Assembly: GCA_002633005.1 (NCBI GenBank) | Contig: NMRA01000870.1 | Span: forward strand, 46,148 to 110,147 | Source of the DNA: Phoronis australis | Taxonomy: Eukaryota; Phoronida; Phoronidae | DNA: 64,000 bases | Reading direction: 5' to 3' | Shown: positions 35,750 through 47,003 of the stretch, piece after piece | How positions within the stretch are numbered: position 1 is the first letter of the stretch | How the letters are laid out: each line of letters begins with the position of its first letter | Program-made: the position numbers and the translations under genes | The notes under the pieces: model-generated | Database searches by the model: none | What the model was told of the DNA's origin: nothing | Seen by the model: only the letters and a program-made list of their open reading frames with translations

Positions 35750-38169
35750 TGCACTTAGGTGGTTTAGTCTCAGGAAAAATATAAAATACAATACACGTCA
35801 AAAGTAATCGGACAAGATGCCATTCCTACGTCGTGGAGGGTGATCTTTGCCTGTTGAAAATGCCTGTCTGATTGTACAATCTTATTTTTAACAATGCTCA
35901 TATTTTGTAATTTTGACCAAGTTTCGTAGTTTTTATTTATTTCATTGATGGCAAGTAACTTGTCTCTATCTTATGTCAGCCAAAATATGTTACTATTATC
36001 GTTTGAGCATCTTCACTGCGAACTGTGAATATGTTCAACTGGTTTAATGTTTTGACAATCTTGCTATCGTTTTTTACACGAGTACAGTATAACCGACTCC
36101 GACCATGCTGGTCTCTACATCTAAAATGTACACAAATATAAACATAATATTTTAAATCAGGAAAGTTTTCAAAAATTGTCCACAATTTGCCATTTCAAAA
36201 GCTTTTTGCAGGATTACTGAAAATTTAAGGACGAAATGTCTGGATGTTTGCGTTTTTGTCTGTGCGTATAGTGTCTGATAATTCTGAAATAGCAGATTTA
36301 GATGACACACTCTTTGACTCGAGTTTGGTGAATTCTTGGACGAATGGTAACCATCAAGTACAAAATACACGATTTAGAGGAAGGTATAAGAAAAATTAAT
36401 TGCACTGATTGTTCTGCTATTTTATCTGTGAAAGAATCGGTTCACGATGTCCTTTTGATGACAATGTTTACAAACCCTCCGCAGAACACTTATGATGTTG
36501 TGAGAAAAAACAAACGATATTAGTTTCCATAATGTGATTCAGACATCCATAGGCGTATACGTGCTTGGCGCTTTGGGAGCCATATGATATACAGTAGGTA
36601 AGTCCAAATGATAAGGGCACAAAAATTATTTCACTACACAAATTTCCTAACCTCGTGACACCAGTTTCCCTACCCTAATTTTTCTACGTCCACCCCATAC
36701 ATTTTGTACATGTTTCCTGTTTTATTTTGTTTTGTTTCGCCTGGTTATGCAAAAAATGAAAATATTAATTTCGATCAATTAGACCTTCACCTTGAAAGCT
36801 CATGCGAATTTGCAGCCATTTGACATATTTAAACCCTATATTTAAAATTTTTAGTCAACAATTCATTCAGAAAAAGTAAGTCCATTTATAAGAGTGAGGC
36901 AACCGTACTTTGCTGTCCTACAGTACTTCTTCTTTTCTGTCAACCCAAACAATTTGGTTGTTTCTCACATATGCATTTGACATTTTTATAACGTCAGAAT
37001 TAAGATTTCAAAATTTTGCGTTAAATCATTTTGCCTATATACTTTGCTTTAGAGACATTGGCAAGTTGAGCATTTTTGGTGAAGTACCCTACTTCTAGAG
37101 CATGATAGGGTATGGAGAAGGGCCTGTGATATGTCCTTAGCTGGCAAGCTTAAAGACATTCTAATTTGAGAGAGGACCAATTACGGAGTGCGTGGACGAG
37201 TCGCCTCGGACTAAGTTGGAGTCGGAGGACCGACTGAAAACGATGAAACACTAGAAATAACAACGCTTTCAGATAGGAAACCGGTAACCGTAACCGGTTA
37301 TTCGTTGGATTGGAATCGTGAGATGTGAGTGATGTGTCAAATTCTTTTGTTTGTTCCCACATGCACGCCCGTTGACGTTGCCGTTGGCTGCTAAGCCCTA
37401 AGGCCTGACCGCCTGAGTGCGATTTTCTACGTGCCGCCGAAACGGGATACAAATTGCTATTTTCGTTACTGCAAATGCTTTTTATGTGACATTTTTCGTG
37501 TTCTATTTTGTGACTCGGGTTTTGCAGTTTTAGAGAAGTGATCAGACTCTGAATGATCTGATTGATCTAAGCCATTGTTTACAAATTCTGCCAGACTATT
37601 TTCAGTGTCCTTGTAGTTATTTCTTATGTCACATAGTTTCTTCTACACCAGCGTGGCTTATGAACAATTAACTCCTGCTAACAGTTGGGGTATGAGCCAC
37701 TTGTTTTCATCTTGACTTTTTTTTTCCATTTGCGTTGGAATTAAAAAAAATTGTTGGAAATGAATGCGTATGTATTTCAGGCTTTCTAGATAATCTATGG
37801 ATAGATTTTCAATTTCTTTGTAATTTTGTATCGTAATTATAAGAATTGAAAATAATTTTATACATGTAGGTCTCCCTCAGTGCAGCAAATCAAGAATACA
37901 TGTACGCTCCTGCCACTCAGAATGCAAATTTTTATCATTATTTTTATTATTTTAATTTTATAAAGATATTTTTGTTGCATCTAATTGCCTTCATTGTTGT
38001 TGCTGAAATAGATGTCAGGTCCTGCTTAAGATGAGTGCTTTTTGCCAACACGACACAGCAACTTTCGATCTGTTGAGGTATGGTCTAGATTGAAATGTGT
38101 ATTTAGGTCGTAAAAATTTCCTCTTTTTTGTCATGGGTCATTCCAAGCCCTGGTGCATCTAAGTGATCA
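35750..38169. other. Intergenic, no gene seen
   Basis: AT-rich; the ORFs are short and unlike known families. The small palindrome ACCGGTAACCGTAACCGGT lies near 37279. Confidence 0.5.
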
Positions 38170-38265
38170 AAAAAACTAAAACACGACAGATAAATACATG
38201 TAACCTATGGTCTTAAAACTTCTATGAAAGACGAACCACTGCGTATCTCTATAGCTGGGCTATTG

Positions 38266-38273
38266 TGACGTCA
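38266..38273. promoter_or_regulatory. CRE-like TGACGTCA, conserved in both duplicates
   Basis: A perfect palindromic CRE lies 53 bp upstream of the start codon. The second copy has TGACGTCG at 55933-55940 at the same distance, followed in both by AAATGACATCAG. Conservation after duplication makes a CREB/ATF site plausible, but it is unproven. Confidence 0.4.
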
Positions 38274-38325
38274 AAATGACATCAGCCGACAGAAAATCAA
38301 TTTATGAAGCCTTGCACCGAACAAT

Positions 38326-39453
38326 ATGATTGTTGATTATGAAAAATTTGGCTTTCTTTACAAGGAAACTGGATTTGAATTTGTGAACTGTGCATTGCCT
38401 ATGGCCCCTATAGTATTTATGACGTATCACTCAATTATTGGAATTTACACAGCGGTATTTTTAGCGCTCGACTTTGTGCTCTTTGTAAAGCCTTCGGACA
38501 AACCTCACTCGTGGACGTGGAAGTCGATTTGCTACCCCGATAGGTGGCACTGCATAGTAGTTCTGGCGTATTTTCTAACTGCCTTCGCAACGCAGTTTCG
38601 CATTAACTCCATGAACATCGAGTCAACGAAGAACTCGAAACGTGAGACTGTACCACTGAGCAGTGAGCAAAGATTTTCAAAGCGAGTAACGTCTTCTCGT
38701 GGACGTAAGTGTGAGATTTCTAGATCCTCAATCTCTTGTCTTGTACAAGAAAAGATTCCAGTTCAACATGTATCTCACGCCGAATGTGTAGCTTCAAGTA
38801 ACCTTTACCCTGGGGAAGAACTTGCGTGGAGTTCTGAAAATGTCCTATACAGTGAATTGTGCTGGTATCTCAAGTTACGGTGGTTCCTGCTCAATACCGC
38901 CTTTAATGTGGGAATCAATTTAGCAATTCTGTTCTGGAATTTAGAGCGTAAATCGCCTTTGGTGGCTACAGATATAAACCGACATGTCGTCACACCTTTG
39001 CTACTCCTGCTGGAAATGGTACTTATTAATCACCCAATTTACATTCATCATTTTTATCATTCTTACGCATTCTGTATCGTGTACTTAGTTTTTGGCGTCA
39101 CCTATTTAGCTGCAGGCGGCACTGATGAATATGGAAGGAGACAGCTCACTGCAGGGATAGACGCGACAAAAGTGGAATATAGCGTCATATTGGTATTCAT
39201 TGGGCTTGTTCTTGCCGTACCTAGTTCACAATGCATTGGAGCCTTAGCCAGTGTAATCAAAACAAAGTTTTTGTCGCAGAAAAAAAGCCAAAAAGTAGAG
39301 CCGAATGTCAATAGCCATTCCGTTACTAGTATGTTATCGACAGGAACTATTCGAATGCAGAGATATAATCAACAATTTGACGAAAATATCATCAAGGTTC
39401 AGTCTACAATTATGGTCTTGAAGAAACCAGACATCACCACTGAAAGCCGTTGA
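38326..39453 (+). CDS. Rolling stone-like multipass membrane protein, copy A
   Basis: A single uninterrupted 375-residue frame. Hydrophobic segments lie at about 26-53, 75-92, 186-205, 220-237, 241-262 and 284-306. Diagnostic strings are WYLKLRWFLLNTAFN (about 180-194), INRHVVTPLLLLLEM, LINHPIYIHHFYHSY and LAAGGTDEYGR (about 261-271). They match the Rolling stone family (for example FAR-17a-like fly Rost), in which the WxAGGTDxxG motif is conserved. Fly rost acts in myoblast fusion; a role elsewhere is not established. A polar loop of about 85 residues (94-178) between the second and third segments makes it longer than typical members. The 80-residue cytoplasmic-type tail is basic and Ser/Thr-rich. 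The start is the first ATG after an upstream region shared with copy B. Intronless, intact. Confidence 0.85.
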   Translation: MIVDYEKFGFLYKETGFEFVNCALPMAPIVFMTYHSIIGIYTAVFLALDFVLFVKPSDKPHSWTWKSICYPDRWHCIVVLAYFLTAFATQFRINSMNIESTKNSKRETVPLSSEQRFSKRVTSSRGRKCEISRSSISCLVQEKIPVQHVSHAECVASSNLYPGEELAWSSENVLYSELCWYLKLRWFLLNTAFNVGINLAILFWNLERKSPLVATDINRHVVTPLLLLLEMVLINHPIYIHHFYHSYAFCIVYLVFGVTYLAAGGTDEYGRRQLTAGIDATKVEYSVILVFIGLVLAVPSSQCIGALASVIKTKFLSQKKSQKVEPNVNSHSVTSMLSTGTIRMQRYNQQFDENIIKVQSTIMVLKKPDITTESR

Positions 39454-39735
39454 GGAAAAGACAGAAGCAATAGACACCAACGTCACTAAGTGCAAACGTC
39501 CGAAACTTGCAAAACCAAAATCAGACGGACAAATTACCTTTGGACACAGAGGACTAAACTAATTTCATAAAAATGTTCCATGCCTTGCGTAAATTTACTG
39601 TGTGGTTAAGACCAACAGAAACAAAGGGCATTTACATGTATGTACCTATACCTCGGAGCTCTACATTGTAGCACGAGAAACCCAGAATTTCCTTAACCAA
39701 GAATGTTAGTGTGAATTATCGTGATACTGGTGTGT

Positions 39736-39898
39736 GTGTGTATTTATTTTTTATAGTGACGTAAGGGCACCAGTAAATACAATATCAAAGACAGATTATT
39801 CACCACACCCCCCAGCCTCAATGGGCTTACTCAGTCACCTAATAATATTTAAATCATTACATAACAAATTGCACAAGCTCAAATATGACCACTTCAGA
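39736..39898. other. Short spacer, no gene
   Basis: GT microsatellite start (TGTGTGTGTGTA near 39730), then the 3' flank of the LINE fragment. Confidence 0.5.
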
Positions 39899-40660
39899 CT
39901 AGTTTATAAACAAACAATTACTTGTAACCTGCAAAGCGTCTTGAATGAATTTCGCTAGACCTTTCAAGTTATTTTGGAATATTTGAGGTAGGGCAGAACG
40001 CCGTAAAAAATATGGTCGAATGTGAGTATATTTTTCAAAATCAAAAAAGAAATGAACTTCATCTTCAATTCCTGTTTTACAAACACGACAAATCCTTTCA
40101 TTCACAGGAATTCCGAAGTACCGCCCCACCTCATCCTCTAATGGTAGAATACCTGCTCTCAATCGAGCTATGACGGACCTCTGAGACACCGGCAGACGTA
40201 AATACTCTTCTACACAATAGTCATTCTTAATAGATCTATATAAGTACAGTTTTGGTTTCTCAGTGATTATTTTTAACCAATTTAACTCTTCTAACTGGAA
40301 CCTGAATGTTCTGAAGTTTTCGAGAGACACAACTTGTTTGTTCCTGAAATTTTCTAAAAAGTCACACTTCTCCATAATTTTAAATATTGAACTTGACCAG
40401 TTGCAGTTCCGATGTTTAAGGTCCCATAAAAAGACTTTTTTTGCAATTCTGCTTTCATCCATTAGAACTAAACGATTCCAGAGCCGTAGCATATTTTCCT
40501 GTTGTTTGTAGTGTGAATTTGGCCAACCCGAGTCGCCATAAAGTACTGCATTGGCAGCATACTTGTGGACCCCAAAAAATATACGTAGAGCTCTCGTTCT
40601 GATCATTTCACATTTGAGATACTGGTACATATGTAGGTATTGAGAGATTTGTGACAACAA
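39899..40660 (-). mobile_element. LINE ORF2 C-terminal fragment, jockey/CR1-like
   Basis: An intact 253-residue frame matches the region after the reverse transcriptase of many invertebrate LINEs: MIRTRALRIFFGVHKYA, GDSGWPNSHYK, LRLWNRLVLMDESRI, then SVIARLRAGILPLEDEVGRY and RICRVCKTGIEDEVHF (a C-x2-C zinc-knuckle-like motif). The reverse transcriptase and endonuclease are missing, so the copy is 5' truncated, as is usual for LINEs. The open frame suggests a fairly recent insertion. It lies between the two Rolling stone-like genes, on the opposite strand. Confidence 0.85.
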
Positions 40661-40689
40661 CGGTTGTGGTAATTGATGTGTTGTAAGCG

Positions 40690-40800
40690 TTTAGTTTTAA
40701 TGATGTTGGCGGTGGTGGATGGCGTGCTGGTGGTGATATAGGTGGTGCTAGGGGTGATATTGGTTTTGGTATGGTGTGTAGTAAGCTTTCGCCATGTTGA
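40690..40800. repeat. GGT/GAT-rich simple repeat
   Basis: Interrupted GGTGGT and GGTGATAT units; low complexity. Confidence 0.75.
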
Positions 40801-41221
40801 GGATCATTACAAGAATCCTACCTTGACGCTCAAACCGGTCCAGATTGGGCAACTCGACCGGTTTGCCTACCTCAGGAATTGCCGGTTCGGATCAAAGACA
40901 TCACGCTTTTGTGGTTAATTAAATTGCTTCAAGCAATGGGGCGACGATTTTCATTTTTTTTATTTTCGATTTGAAAGTTTTTAAATAGAATATCTGAATC
41001 GTTCCTGAAAAGTTGTTTTTGAATTTTTAGAATCGGAGAAAAAATATGACTTTTAGCCTGTGAAATTTTACCGAGTTCGCACGTAGCCAGTATTTTGTGC
41101 CTTATTAGTTCTGTGGGGTGTGTACATGTAACATAATGGGCCAATTACCATAACAGCAAGGAGCGTTAGATTTTGAGGTAGGCCAAGTGTTATCGTGCAA
41201 TTCTTGTCAGTGTCACTTCGA

Positions 41222-41405
41222 CAATGATGGTGCAGCGGTGGTGATGGTGGTGGTGGTGCTGCTGTTTGCATGAATGGTGGGGAGGTGGTCATTGTGTTCG
41301 TGAGAAAGAGGATGATAAAAGTCGTGGTGGTCGCAGTCGTGGTCGTCGTCGTCGTCGGTGGTGTCGGTAGTGGTGGTGGTTGTGATAGAGATGGTGGTTG
41401 TGATG
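41222..41405. repeat. GGT/GTC trinucleotide simple repeat
   Basis: Runs of GGT, GTC and GAT units. The apparent His-rich minus-strand frame is an artefact of the repeat. Confidence 0.85.
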
Positions 41406-42042
41406 GTAATGATAAAATTTTGACAATGATAATATGATTGGTTTAAAGCGGTTATAAACCCGAGTTCTATTCAAGAAGAGATCTCTCGATTTAGATCAAT
41501 TATCTCTATAAAATTTGCCTAGTTTCTAAATTTCTCTGGTGAAAAGTTATTCCTAGGTTTGCAAAGAACTGTCTGTTAGTTATTCATTAAAGGGATTGAT
41601 CAACTCAAAAGAACTTACAGAAATATGTGAGGCTACCCAGAATCCCGGTCTACACTTCTTAAGCATTACAGGCAGGACTGAAGGTAAAGTGTGCAATTGG
41701 AAAAAATTATGGGAAAAATTAAAGTCGTCAGTATTGCTTAAAAACCTTAAGTCTATTTTTTACGCAAACGTATGCTACAAGCATCACTAATAAACCAACT
41801 TGCAGCGTTTGACCAACAGATTATTAAAAGAAAACGTATGGGTCCGTTGTCTCCACTTCGCTACGTTGAGTTTTGACTTCTCTACGTCAAGTTCCATGTT
41901 CTGAGTTCTGTATCTCGCATGTCTGGAAGCTTTTGACCTGCGAGATGTTCATCTTCTTCTATCTAGAAAAATCAGCTTTACGCAAAGCTTTTCATTTGAT
42001 CTCGTTGATGTCCCAAGGCTTTGTTTTCTGTTGAACTGGACA

Positions 42043-42461
42043 CCTGGGCCCGGTCTTTAATCTTTGTACTCGAAACGAACTCGAAACTATTTTTGGCAAT
42101 TTCTCTGCTTCTTTTGTGCGAACTTAAGATAATTGGTTATCAGACTGTGCTCGAATACATTATAGTTTATGCATAGGAGTTTCTAGTTCAAGTTTGCCCT
42201 TGAAGACCCTTATATTCGTGCTACAAACTCGAGTAAAAACTCGAAATTTCGAGTTCAAACTCGAACTTATTGCTTTAATATTGGGTTTACAAACTGTAAA
42301 CTAAGGGCAATAAATTATCTACGTAAGTTATTGTGTACTCGAGCATAGAATAATAGACACTTATCTTGAGTTCGCCCAAAAGTAGCCTGAGCAGAAAATG
42401 CCAATTTGAAACCTAATTTCGAGTTCCATTTCGAGTAAAAAGATTGGAGACCGGGCCCAGG
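42043..42461. mobile_element. 419-bp MITE with ~50-bp imperfect TIRs
   Basis: The left end CCTGGGCCCGGTCTTTAATC and the reverse complement of the right end (CCTGGGCCCGGTCTCCAATC) match. Pairing continues through CTTTxTACTCGAAA and GAACTCGAAA. The interior is AT-rich and non-coding. A truncated relative is at 4005-4250. No clear target duplication is visible. Confidence 0.78.
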
Positions 42462-44839
42462 TTGCTCTGTGCGCCATTGTCGACAATGATTTCAGAACTA
42501 GGACTTGAAACAACGTCGCCTGTGGCAGATACTTGCTTCTTCTTTTTGTAGTATCTCCTGTTGTAAATTCTAGCCTTGGAGTTATACATTTTCTTTTGGG
42601 CGTTTATCTTCATTAAACATGGGATTGTTTCTTAACGCTATGAAAGCAATTAATATCGCTTCGGAAAACACTGCCTATTTTAAATCTGACAGCAAATTTA
42701 CTTACCTCGTGAAAGTTGTAACTGATCACGCTTTGAATCACTCGGCTTTGTCTTCAGGCTGTCCATTTTTGCCCAATCAGACAATTTATGTTTGTTCGTC
42801 CAAAATGGAACAGGACAGTATGGAAATATGATGACACTCCTGTTGTACATCGCATAAGCTAAATAGATAACGTATCTATAACGTAACGTATCACTGAAAC
42901 CAAAAACAAAACTGACGACGCACGACACAATTCTCAGATGAAAGCAATGAAACGACCATTCCAATATACTCTTACAGCAATCCCAACAGCATTAAAAGCA
43001 CTCACTTTCCCAGGCTGACGCCCAATTTCACTGAACGTAATAACGTATCTATGAAAACAATTGCGTAACAATTTGAATTTCGTACTTCACAGACAGTGCA
43101 GCTCTTTCTGTTAATATCTATGAAATTAATGACTTTGTTTCCTGAATACGTAATGTTTTGACAATAAAAATGCGTGGCAATGTTATTTGAAAGTCTGAAC
43201 ATACGTCCTGGGATGAGTCATGTACAGTCATAACGTATCTATGACTGATTTATGTGACAACTGTATTTTTCTTCTCCAGAATTTAAAAAAGACATTGGTC
43301 GGACTTCAAACCAACATTTTTCTTCGATTAATATTTGTAACTAAAATGTGTAACCTTACTAATCTGGCAGCAAACGGTAAAACAAAAATATGCAAAACGT
43401 GCTCTGTGACAGCGAAAAAATGCCGAAAATGGGAGTTCAAGCCTCAGACAGTGCAAAAACAGTCCAACTTAGAACAAAAAATATATTGTTCAAGGGTCCA
43501 CCGATAGTAAAAGTTCAGTTTGACCAAAAATACGGGGGTGGTTTTGCGGGACAATTTTATTATATTTTCGACCTGTGACACCTTTTTTGTATTGCACACT
43601 TTAGTAGAGAATGAACCTGAAGCGATGATAAACCGAAAGGAAGCACTCTAAACTAGGCCAATATAATCATCCCTTGGAAGAATTCATTGACAATAGTACA
43701 ATACACTCCTCTTTTGGGAACAAGATTTAATGACATACGTGGACATAAATACATAGAAACACCCCATAACATGAATGTAATTGCAATTGTACCCTGATCG
43801 TGGACAAACCTCAATACACGGTGTGACGGGACGTTAGCAACGGTACATTTATTGTTATGCTTATTTAGTTGTTGATCATTTGTTCTTACGCTAATATTTT
43901 TGTTGCGTCTCAGTGCGCCTTTTTTACGTGGACATGCAGGCGTGACAGTATGTGTCGGGCACTTCGCTAGCGACAGGCTTAGAAGAAGGGTGTTTCCTTC
44001 CTTTGCCTACATGAAATTGATCGTTATCATGTGTAACTGAACTGAAACGTATGCGTGACGAGGTGAAATGCACATTTTTGATGTTCACTGGAGACTTTAT
44101 CTGTTACAACAGGAACAGACTATCAGGAATTTAAAACTGAGGGGAGAGAACTACACAATTTGCCGATAGCCTGTCGCAGAGAGTGTATGTTAAGACTTTA
44201 CCAAATACATTTATCAGCGTCATTGGTGAATTTTTTCCACGTCTCTTGAAGAAGATTGAAGTTTGCCCCATTCAGGCCTGTGTTAACGATCATCCGGAAG
44301 CCAATATTTGAGTGCACAGCTCATTTTGAAGTCAAGTTTGTGGTGGAATTCATTTTGCGATCGGATTTGCCGATAGCCTAGGTGACGACCAGGAGTTCCC
44401 AGAGGTTGCTGTTCTAAATTTCATGCTGTTTTTCGAAAATTTTTCCTCGTCTCTTGTGTTCAGAAAATGGATCCACGTACAGTGGTGTGAGATGAAATGT
44501 TACCAATCGTCTGTAGATGAAAGATTAACTCATAATTGGAAAGAAATTGTTATGTCCATTTTCTCATCCGATATGATTTTAGAAAAAAAAATATTTGGAA
44601 TTTATACAAAATTATAAAGTTTTGCCTCTAAATAGTTGTTTTTAAGAATCAAAAACTTGTTTCGTTTTTGTGTCCCACAAATTTTACGGTCAACACGTCT
44701 GTCATTTGTTTCGTAAATGATTTGCAATTGTAATTGTGGCTAGTTGATTCTGAAAAGCTCACTACTGTGTTAGATTTTGCTGCCTGATCAAATACTGAAA
44801 TCAAGTTTTAGGAAACGTCAAATTTCCGGCAGGCTCTAA
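42462..44839. other. Intergenic, no gene supported
   Basis: A minus-strand frame 42613-42465 (MKINAQKKMYNSKARI then YYKKKKQ) runs into the MITE end and has no recognisable family. The rest holds nothing I can support. Confidence 0.4.
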
Positions 44840-46050
44840 CTACTCTGGGGCCGGCAAGTAGCAGTTGTTGGTGCTTTTTGCTTCCGCAGCTTTATCTCGT
44901 AAATTCCTTTCAGGACCTTTGAGAAATTTGACAACGTTTTCTTATTAACGTGCTGATGGATGACGACGACTTTCGGACGGATTCGTCTACCGCGCCTTCG
45001 TGGCATTTTTTTACGTTTTCCTTTGTATGTTCTAAGTCCTTAGACAGATTTTCGTGAAAGTTTTCGAATGCATTTTTATTAAGGATACGAGGACGATTTT
45101 GAGTCCACCTCTCTAGCCTACCGATAAGCTGCTCAAAGGATCATTATGAAAATTGGCATGTGTGTTCTTACTGAGAAGAGCACGGCCGGGTGGCGATATT
45201 CTTTAACGGACTGAGCACAGTCATGGCTCAATCTACTAAATGCCCAAGTGAGTCTCCATAAAATTTGATGTGTGTTCCTACTGGGTACTCTACAACTGAC
45301 GTAGATTATGGGACAAATCCAACTGTCGTGACCGTGTAGGCAATGTTGGTTCGCGTTACATTTGTCTCAATATCTGTCAAGCTCCTTGATGGAATACATC
45401 AGTTTTTGGCCATAATAGAATGAAATAACGGATAATCGCCGCACTAGTGAAAAGGTCGACGTTTCGTCTATTTATTATTCATCAGGATACAAACAACCAG
45501 ACACCAAGTGTTTACACACGAGTCAGGCTACATCCATGAAGTGAAATAAGCTAGTACAATTGTGTATAGGTCATCACCATAGCCGTAGTGTCACTGAGCT
45601 CTGTCTGTTATTCAAAGAACCAGCAGCATGGTCAGTGGTCGTGAATGGCCAGTGACTCTTAAATGTACAGGTTCTTTACGGATTATATTGGCTGAATTAG
45701 CTTGGTGATTGTTACTAACACAATGTCTATAGACGTTGCTTCTGTCTGAGGTGTGATTCTCTTAATTTGTCACGGAGGCGTCTTTGTGTGAGTTCGATAT
45801 ATATGTACATTAGAATCCCTACCACAGTTGGTGATTTTTAGACGGATCTGACTACTGTGGTGCTCCTTGGTGGCAATTTGCGTTTTCTTCGCCCCTGCCT
45901 CAATATCTGTCTAGTCCAGATAGTTCTTCATGAAATTCGGAACATGTATTCTATTTAGGAAAGCATGGCTGTTGGGTTGATATGACTACTCTGGCGTCCA
46001 AGTGGCAAGTTGTCACTGCGTCTAAAATTTAGTGGAAACCTTTGGAGTAG
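44840..46050. repeat. Strongly decayed tandem array, unit roughly 200 bp
   Basis: Similar strings recur: GGTGGCAATTTGCGTTTTC / GTGGCATTTTTTTACGTTTTC, GTCTAGTCCAGATAGTTC, ATGAAATTCGGAACATGTATTC / GAAAATTGGCATGTGTGTTC / AAATTTGATGTGTGTTCC, and AAGCATGGCTGTTGGG / GAGCACGGCCGGGTGG. There are about four to six units with low similarity; boundaries are approximate. Confidence 0.45.
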
Positions 46051-46442
46051 ACCTGAAACTTGTCTTCACTAGATCAAAACATTTTCTAATGGTAACAGGA
46101 TATTATGATTATATAATATAATAAGCCCGGAACTTAGAGATAACGTTGCGCTAGACGTACGCAAAGACGGCGTGGATATATATTTTTGATCACGAATATG
46201 AAATTTTCTGTATGTTAATGATACATTTGTAAACTAACGGCCTTCTTAAGACCTAAAGATCCTTCAAGTTATTTGACATTTTTGCATTTTTTCAGTTTTC
46301 TTCGGTGTATTTGGTTTTATTTTTGAATAAAATGGTAATGTAATCTTAAATTTTCTTTACTTTTCACAAAGTGTTGTTTTTAACTCTTTTATTCAATTAA
46401 TCTGTATTCACTGTTCAGATCCGACGTAGACTCAAAAATGTC

Positions 46443-46493
46443 ATGCACGTAAAATACGTCCCTTAATCAATTATTAAGGACGCAAGTGTGCAT
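46443..46493. repeat. Imperfect palindrome
   Basis: ATGCACGTAAAATACGTCCC pairs imperfectly with GGACGCAAGTGTGCAT across TTAATCAATTATTAA, in AT-rich DNA that ends in a C-tract containing an N (46619). Confidence 0.5.
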
Positions 46494-46833
46494 ATTAAAT
46501 CAATCATAACGACATAAATTTATCAATGCCATAAATTATTTATTTCTAAATATTTACGTGCATAAATTGCTCACGAAAATAATTTACACCGTTAATAATT
46601 ATCTTGCCCCCCCCCCCCNCCATAGGTAAGAGGATCCAAACCGTTTCCCGGATCGGCCGAATCCACTTGGCCTCAGAGAAAGGCAACATAATGGGCTCGT
46701 TTGAGCTTTTTCAATAGTGTCTTTCTGCAAGGAGGAAAAATGCGCAGTCTATCTTCTTGATGTTGGACATCTGAGAAATTTTTATTGACGAGGAACCAAT
46801 TGTCTAAAAGCTGACGAACAAAAACATAAAACC

Positions 46834-47003
46834 CATGCGCGCACCCAGCCTCTAGTTTTGGGGGGCTCGAATTTCTGACCAAGTGGACCTTTTGTTAACA
46901 GAAAAGCTGGAGGACTTTGAACTGTGCGTCTGCGCCTTTTTAGTGGACTTTTGTCTCGTTTTCACGGACTGTTTGTTTCTCTGAGGCGGATCTTTTTGCC
47001 CAC
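46834..47003. mobile_element. Truncated copy of the CATGCGCGCACC MITE
   Basis: It opens with CATGCGCGCACCCAGCCT and carries the shared interior strings GGGGGGCTCGAATTTCTGA, AGTGGACTTTTGTCTCG and CTCTGAGGCGGATC. The closing GGTGCGCGCATG is absent. Confidence 0.65.

Larger units (their letters stand above)
38170..39735 (+). repeat. Segmental duplication block A (paired with 55849-57400)
   Basis: Homology to the second block begins before the gene (ACACGACAGATAAATA near 38180 versus ACACGACAAATAAATA near 55855) and runs past the stop codon to about 39735, ending near GACAGAAGCAATAGACACC and CCCAGAATTT-type strings. Shared 5' and 3' flanks indicate DNA-level duplication rather than retrocopying. 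Confidence 0.8.

Noticed and set aside
38805-38993. Antisense ORF within Rolling stone-like copy A (and 56469-56657 in copy B)
   Set aside because: Conserved only because the sense strand is coding; no start context or family match.
41289-41474. His-rich protein on the minus strand
   Set aside because: Produced by the GGT/GTC simple repeat.
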